A stretch of DNA of 9,145 nucleotides from SIG588 sp045591985 (lineage in GTDB: Bacteria; Bacillota; Clostridia; Oscillospirales; Acutalibacteraceae), in contig JAZNTV010000012.1 in the NCBI GenBank assembly GCA_045591985.1, positions 1 through 9,145 on the forward strand, read 5' to 3'. Positions within the stretch are counted from its first letter, which is position 1. Each line of letters begins with the position of its first letter. A program made the position numbers and the translations under genes. The notes below the pieces were generated by a model that worked only from the letters and a program-made list of their open reading frames with translations, did no database searches and was not told the DNA's origin. Shown here piece after piece: positions 5,795 to 9,145 of this stretch.

Positions 5795-7330
5795 ATGACC
5801 AAACAGCAGATCGTGAAAACGCACCTGATGTCTTCGGTACTGCCCGCCTTATTTTTCGGTGCGCTGGCAGGCGCGGTAACGGGGGCGGTCGTGACGGTAT
5901 ACAAGTGGCTGGCAGGCCACGCCACTGCCGTGTCCGCCGCGCTCTACGCGGCATTGCGCGCCCGCCTTTGGCTTCTGCCCGTTGCTGCGGCGGCGCTTGT
6001 TGCGGTGGGATTTTTACTGCATGCGGTGTATCGCCGTCATCCCGAGTTGCGCGGGGGTGGTATCCCCACGGCGGTGGGGGCCATGCGCGGCACGTTGCCT
6101 GCCAACGGTCTGCGCAGCACGCTGGCATCCGCCGCCCTCTCACTGCTCACCTTTTTCTGCGGTGTTCCGCTCGGTACCGAAGGGCCGTCGGTGTTGCTCG
6201 GAACGGGCATCGGCGGCGTTGCCGCTCGCAGATCGCCCAAAAAGTGGCACGCGTGGGAACGTTATTCCATGACAGGCGGTGCTTGTGCGGGCTTTTCCGC
6301 CGCCACCGGCGCTCCTTTATCGGGCATTCTTCTCGCCATTGAGGAGGCTCATCGCCGCATCTCGCCGCTCATCTTATTAACCGCTGTGGTATCGGTGTTG
6401 TTTTCCGAATTGACCTCCAACCTGCTGTCGCCTCTCCTCGGATGTGAGACCACACTCTTTTCCTTTTCGGAATTTTCGCCGCTTCCCCTTTCCGAAATAG
6501 GAGTACCGCTGATCGTCGGATTGTGTGCGGGCCTGTTTGCAGTTCTGTTCCTGCGCGGATATGCACGGCTTGCGGCGTGGTTGCGTCGTCTGCCGCCCGC
6601 CATTGTACTGTGCGGGGTGTTGTTGCTCACGCTGGCGGCCGGTCTCTGCTCTGACGCCTTCATTTCCACCGGCCACGAATTGATCCAAGAGGTGTTCGAA
6701 CACGCCCCTGCCTTATGGATGCTCTTGGTTATTATCCTTGTGCGTTCGCTTCTCTCGCTGTCGGCCAACCTTTCCGGCATTACGGGCGGTATCTTTTTGC
6801 CGCTGATGGCCATCGGCGCCGTGTTTGCCGCGTTGCTCGGCCGCCTGCTCTGTCTGTGCGGGGTTGACGCCTCCCTTTTCTCGTTGATCGTCTGTCTCGG
6901 CATCAGCGGTTGCATTGCCGGCACGATGAAGATGCCGCTCACCGCTATTTTGTTTGCCGTGGAAGCGCTGGGCATGTCCCACAATCTGTTGCCGGTACTG
7001 TTAGTCTGTGCACTCGCCTATGTCATTCCCGAAGCGCTGAAAGAAGACTCGGTGATGGAACGCGTCCTTCACCACCACCAAGATCGCCGTACGCGCGGGA
7101 AAACGTGTACCACATGCGAGCGGGAATTTGTAGTCGAAGAAGGGGCTTTCGCCGTGGGCAAAGAAGTGCGCGATATCTTTTGGCCGAACGGCGTCTATGT
7201 GCTCTCGGTAAAAAAGGGTGACACTCCCTCCCCCTTGCTTTCTCCGCACGATCTTCTTTTGGTACAGATCCAAAGTTACGATATGGAAAAGACGGTGGCC
7301 GCCCTGCAAGCCATTACCTCCGCCAAGTAA
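5795..7330 (+). CDS. ClC-family chloride transporter with C-terminal RCK_C/TrkA_C-like domain
   Basis: A 511-aa membrane protein, most likely a Cl-/H+ antiporter. The start is ATG 5795, with GAGAGGA 4 nt upstream and a promoter at 5729-5756; the frame is open further upstream but crosses that promoter. Residues ~15-425 form the hydrophobic ClC core. Signature segments are GGGIP (87-91, replacing the usual GSGIP), GTEGP (127-131, gating glutamate E129), GAPLSGILLAIEE (172-184, E184 aligning with the proton-path glutamate E203 of E. coli ClcA), GGIFLP (331-336) and MKMPLTAILFAVE (378-390). The position expected for the filter tyrosine (Tyr445 in E. coli) appears to be M421. Residues ~444-511 (EFVVEEGAFAVGKEV, then SPHDLLLVQI) resemble an RCK_C/TrkA_C regulatory domain, known as a C-terminal partner of some bacterial ClC proteins. 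The linker carries C438-T-T-C441. The ligand of the domain is unknown. The gene stands alone. Confidence 0.93.
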   Translation: MTKQQIVKTHLMSSVLPALFFGALAGAVTGAVVTVYKWLAGHATAVSAALYAALRARLWLLPVAAAALVAVGFLLHAVYRRHPELRGGGIPTAVGAMRGTLPANGLRSTLASAALSLLTFFCGVPLGTEGPSVLLGTGIGGVAARRSPKKWHAWERYSMTGGACAGFSAATGAPLSGILLAIEEAHRRISPLILLTAVVSVLFSELTSNLLSPLLGCETTLFSFSEFSPLPLSEIGVPLIVGLCAGLFAVLFLRGYARLAAWLRRLPPAIVLCGVLLLTLAAGLCSDAFISTGHELIQEVFEHAPALWMLLVIILVRSLLSLSANLSGITGGIFLPLMAIGAVFAALLGRLLCLCGVDASLFSLIVCLGISGCIAGTMKMPLTAILFAVEALGMSHNLLPVLLVCALAYVIPEALKEDSVMERVLHHHQDRRTRGKTCTTCEREFVVEEGAFAVGKEVRDIFWPNGVYVLSVKKGDTPSPLLSPHDLLLVQIQSYDMEKTVAALQAITSAK

Positions 7331-7408
7331 TGGGGGTATATTTTAGCAACCGCGCAGTATGCTATACAGTCCGTATTATTGCGCGCGAATATTACTGTTT
7401 AACCCCAA

Positions 7409-7444
7409 AAATCCCCGCTTTCTCAACCGAGAAGGCGGGGATTT
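7409..7444. terminator. Bidirectional terminator between ClC and Gfo/Idh/MocA genes
   Basis: A 16-bp stem (AAATCCCCGCTTTCTC at 7409-7424 with 7429-7444; one G-U pair) has the 4-nt loop AACC. Read on the minus strand it is followed directly by a T run; on the plus strand the sequence continues TTGGATTTTT-like. It serves the convergent genes ending at 7330 and 7462. The other ~80 bp of the gap show nothing clear. Confidence 0.9.
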
Positions 7445-7461
7445 GGATTTTTACAAAACGA

Positions 7462-8457
7462 TCAGAACGGCAGAATCTCTCCGCCGTTTTCAGCGCTCTT
7501 CTTAAGCGTTGCCGCCAAGCGAATGCTTTCGGCCGCGCTTTCGGGCGGGTTCTGCAGGTTAGCTTCGCCGCTTTGGAAGATATCGGTGATGTATTCGATC
7601 TCCTTCATGTACATGTCGGCGGGGGTGATGTCCGCTTTGAAGGAGTCACCTTCATACGGATACACCGTCACGACACCGCCTTCCAACACGACGTTTGCCT
7701 TTTCAAAGCTCACGCGATAGTCGGCAATGAACGGCATATTGACCTGGTCCCAACGCCCTTCCGCAAAGATAGACACACCATCGTAATCCATGCGGGAGAC
7801 GGCGAACGCATCTTCCACGATCTGGTGACCGCCCGCGATACAGGAGACCGCTTTCGGCTCGCCGAACAGGAAACGAATGATATCGAGATCGTGAATGTGC
7901 AGATCGAAGATCACGCCGCCCGAACGGGAAGGATCCATAAACCAGTTTTCCCAACCCCACGTCGGCGGGGCGCTCAAACGACGGAACGAACCGCCCGTGA
8001 CCTTGCCGTAAGTGCCGTCTTCGATCAACTTCTTAAGATACAGATATTCGGGGCAGAACCGCAAACACTGACCGATCATCAAACGACCGTTCGACGCCGC
8101 AACCATCTCCTGACAGTCTTCATAGGTAAGCGCCATCGGCTTTTCGCTCATCACCAAATAGCCGCGATTCAGCATATCTACCGCATATTTCTTATGCAGA
8201 TAGGTCGGCACCGCGATATCGATAAAATCGAGTTCTTCGCTCGCGAGCATTTCCTCAAGGTCGGTGTAGGTGTGTAATCCTTCGAAGCTGCTGTCGCCGC
8301 CGCCGATGTTCAACTCCACCCCTTCGGTGAAGGCTTCGGGGCGAATATCGCACGCCGCCACCAATTTCACTTTACCCATGGCTTCCAGCGCCTTGTAACC
8401 GGGCAGATGGGCGCCCTTCACAATACCGCCGAAACCGATCAAACCGGCTTTGATCAT
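7462..8457 (-). CDS. Gfo/Idh/MocA-family NAD(P)-dependent oxidoreductase
   Basis: A 331-aa cytosolic oxidoreductase of typical length. The N-terminal Rossmann domain has GLIGFGGIV (5-13) and the acidic D37 at the end of strand 2, often seen with NAD(H) preference. The family hallmark EKP (105-107) is present. The C-terminal alpha/beta domain contains SGGVIFDLHIHDLD (179-192), with D185 and H189 at the usual substrate/catalytic positions. Members act on sugars, inositols or related polyols, but the substrate cannot be read from the sequence and no catabolic neighbours are present. AGGAGG lies 8 nt before the ATG, and a promoter-like pair sits upstream. It converges on the ClC gene and is probably monocistronic. 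The family call is firm and the substrate unknown. Confidence 0.96.
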   Translation of the reverse strand: MIKAGLIGFGGIVKGAHLPGYKALEAMGKVKLVAACDIRPEAFTEGVELNIGGGDSSFEGLHTYTDLEEMLASEELDFIDIAVPTYLHKKYAVDMLNRGYLVMSEKPMALTYEDCQEMVAASNGRLMIGQCLRFCPEYLYLKKLIEDGTYGKVTGGSFRRLSAPPTWGWENWFMDPSRSGGVIFDLHIHDLDIIRFLFGEPKAVSCIAGGHQIVEDAFAVSRMDYDGVSIFAEGRWDQVNMPFIADYRVSFEKANVVLEGGVVTVYPYEGDSFKADITPADMYMKEIEYITDIFQSGEANLQNPPESAAESIRLAATLKKSAENGGEILPF

Positions 8458-8492
8458 TTTCGTTTCCTCCTAAATTACGGATTTCTGTTTCT

Positions 8493-8521
8493 ACTCTACA
8501 CTATAAAAGCGTAAATGTAAA
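8493..8521 (-). promoter_or_regulatory. Candidate promoter of the Gfo/Idh/MocA gene
   Basis: On the minus strand, TTTACA (8516-8521), a 17-nt spacer and TAGAGT (8493-8498). The -10 is poor (4 of 6). An overlapping TATAGT is an alternative -10 but lacks a good -35. Confidence 0.5.
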
Positions 8522-8578
8522 GAAAAAACGCATATTTTATTTGTTTTTTATTACTCGGCGAGAAGCAACCCGCGTTTT

Positions 8579-8630
8579 AGAGAATAGATTTCGCCCGCCG
8601 CAAAATGTCTATTCTCTTTTATCTATTCTC
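8579..8630. repeat. Inverted repeat with an extra direct copy of one arm
   Basis: AGAGAATAGA (8579-8588) and TCTATTCTCT (8608-8617) are perfect inverted arms around a 19-nt GC-rich loop. A further TCTATTCTC follows at 8622-8630, 14 nt after the previous one, then degenerate versions up to about 8645. No gene ends here, so a terminator role is doubtful. The arrangement looks like a dispersed intergenic repeat or a binding-site cluster. Confidence 0.6.
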
Positions 8631-8673
8631 CATTATCTCTTATCTTACGGCAAGTTCCGGAAATACGGGAAAA

Positions 8674-8714
8674 CGGCGGTTAAAACCGCACGGCTGTTCC
8701 ACGGTTTACCGCCG
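8674..8714. other. GC-rich intergenic hairpin
   Basis: CGGCGGT (8674-8680) pairs with ACCGCCG (8708-8714). The stem continues inward as AAA/TTT and CCG/CGG with two single-base bulges and a ~13-nt loop. Read on the minus strand it is followed by TTTTC, so it resembles a terminator of a minus-strand transcript, yet no minus-strand gene lies upstream within the window. Confidence 0.5.
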
Positions 8715-8798
8715 CTTCACGAAAACGATTTGTGCAATTTATACAAACTGATGTATATACATACATATATATCGTGCATAGAAAAAATTTTTCTCTTT

Positions 8799-8807
8799 TG
8801 TTATACT
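8799..8807 (+). promoter_or_regulatory. Extended -10 promoter element of the zinc-ribbon gene
   Basis: TGTTATACT (8799-8807) is an extended -10 with the hexamer TATACT at 8802-8807. No good -35 is found 16-18 nt upstream (TAGAAA at best), as is common for extended -10 promoters. Transcription should start near 8814, giving a leader of about 28 nt. Confidence 0.55.
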
Positions 8808-8841
8808 TTTATGTAGTAACTTTTATCGGGAGGAACGATAT

Positions 8842-9145
8842 ATGGAAAACAACCATCAGATCCCTTATTTTCAATGTACGCGGTGCGGCACCTTAAGCCC
8901 CACCAACTTTCCTTACTGCATCAACCCGCAATGCCAAGCACAGTTTCCCGAAAATGCCAAAATCGTGTTTTTTGCCGCCCCAACACCGTCGGCGGAACCC
9001 GTGGCAGCGGCGGAACCCGTGGCAGCGGCGGAACCCGTGGCAGCGGCGGAACCCGTGGCAGCGGCGGAACCCGTGGCAGCGACGGAACCCGTGGCAGCGG
9101 CCGAACCCATGGCAGCGACGGAACCCGTGGCAGCGACGGAACCCG
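8842..9145 (+). CDS. Zinc-ribbon-like head plus Ala/Pro/Glu repeat protein (3' end cut by window edge)
   Basis: An open frame of 101 codons runs to the right edge without a stop. GGGAGGA lies 7 nt before ATG 8842, and an extended -10 sits upstream, so expression signals are good. The first ~45 residues carry CTRC (12-15) and CINPQC (26-31), a CxxC-N10-CxxxxC pattern like a small zinc ribbon or knuckle. From residue 51 the protein consists of hexapeptide repeats AEPVAA or TEPVAA (one AEPMAA), eight complete and one cut off. There is no signal peptide, so the head should be cytosolic unless a membrane segment follows beyond the edge. Ala-Pro-Glu repeats of this sort usually form flexible linkers between domains. 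I do not recognise the family, and the missing C-terminus prevents a functional call. Confidence 0.85.
   Translation, partial: MENNHQIPYFQCTRCGTLSPTNFPYCINPQCQAQFPENAKIVFFAAPTPSAEPVAAAEPVAAAEPVAAAEPVAAAEPVAATEPVAAAEPMAATEPVAATEP
8992..9145 (+). repeat. 18-bp tandem repeat (VNTR-like) inside the zinc-ribbon gene
   Basis: Units of 18 bp (codons GCG GAA CCC GTG GCA GCG) begin at 8992 and recur every 18 bp to the window edge: eight full copies plus a partial one. Units 1-5 are identical; units 6, 8 and 9 start with ACG, and unit 7 with GCC and carries ATG for GTG. The array may continue beyond the edge. Its length keeps the reading frame. Confidence 0.97.

Larger units (their letters stand above)
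8458..8841. other. Divergent intergenic region rich in inverted repeats
   Basis: This 384-bp gap separates the oxidoreductase from the zinc-ribbon gene. From left to right it holds the oxidoreductase ribosome site and promoter, an AT-rich stretch, an inverted repeat with a third arm copy (8579-8630), a GC-rich hairpin (8674-8714), the 10-bp palindrome TGTATATACA (8752-8761) in a strictly alternating purine-pyrimidine tract, and the extended -10 of the right-hand gene. The open plus-strand frame through it has no ribosome site and no recognisable protein. Confidence 0.65.

Noticed and set aside
8694..8710. TGTTCCACG resembling half of a parS site.
   Set aside because: Only the left half matches; the second half lacks the mirrored CGTGGAACA-type sequence.
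8541..8816. A plus-strand open frame of about 90 codons in the intergenic region.
   Set aside because: No ribosome site, no recognisable protein, and it runs through hairpins, an alternating tract and a promoter.
8913..9110. A minus-strand open frame with Gly-Ser-Ala repeats.
   Set aside because: It is the antisense reading of the 18-bp tandem repeat and has no start signals.
8992..9145. Regular short repeats considered as a CRISPR array.
   Set aside because: Units are directly adjacent with no spacers and keep an open reading frame, so this is an in-gene tandem repeat.

Overview
The window looks like a chromosomal stretch from a member of Bacillota, most likely a gut-type Clostridia (Oscillospirales/Ruminococcaceae-like). 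The support is AGGAGG-type ribosome binding sites, a soj/spo0J-type parA-parB pair, a secreted BspA-like leucine-rich-repeat protein ending in a type I dockerin, and a bacterial acyl-ACP thioesterase. Coding DNA is fairly GC-rich and the gaps are AT-rich. I see no rRNA, tRNA, CRISPR array, transposase or phage gene. The taxonomic call is an inference from gene content.

Layout, left to right. Positions 1-1369 (minus strand) hold an acyl-ACP thioesterase gene whose stop overlaps the start of an uncharacterised gene running off the left edge. Positions 1442-3183 (minus) hold a parA-parB operon with its own promoter and a strong terminator. Positions 3282-5577 (minus) hold a single-gene unit (promoter, leader, gene, terminator) encoding a secreted 17-repeat LRR protein with three near-identical Cys-rich repeats and a C-terminal dockerin. 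A 301-bp divergent gap follows, carrying the LRR promoter, a long inverted repeat and the promoter of a plus-strand ClC-type chloride transporter gene (5795-7330) with a C-terminal RCK_C/TrkA_C-like domain. A bidirectional terminator (7409-7444) separates this from a convergent Gfo/Idh/MocA oxidoreductase gene (7462-8457, minus). A 384-bp divergent gap with several inverted repeats leads to a plus-strand gene (8842 to the right edge) encoding a short Cys-rich, zinc-ribbon-like head followed by perfect 18-bp tandem repeats (AEPVAA/TEPVAA).

The genes do not form one obvious pathway. They are mostly independent transcription units: chromosome segregation (ParA/ParB), lipid metabolism (thioesterase), cell surface (LRR-dockerin), ion transport (ClC) and a sugar- or polyol-type dehydrogenase. 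Four units share an almost identical extended -10 element (TGnTATACT).

No clearly new multi-gene system is visible. The points most worth following up are the uncharacterised gene coupled to the thioesterase (possible PD-(D/E)xK-like core), the recently expanded 123-bp and 18-bp in-frame repeats, the altered ClC filter with its C-terminal regulatory-type domain, and the repeat-like intergenic segment at 8579-8714.
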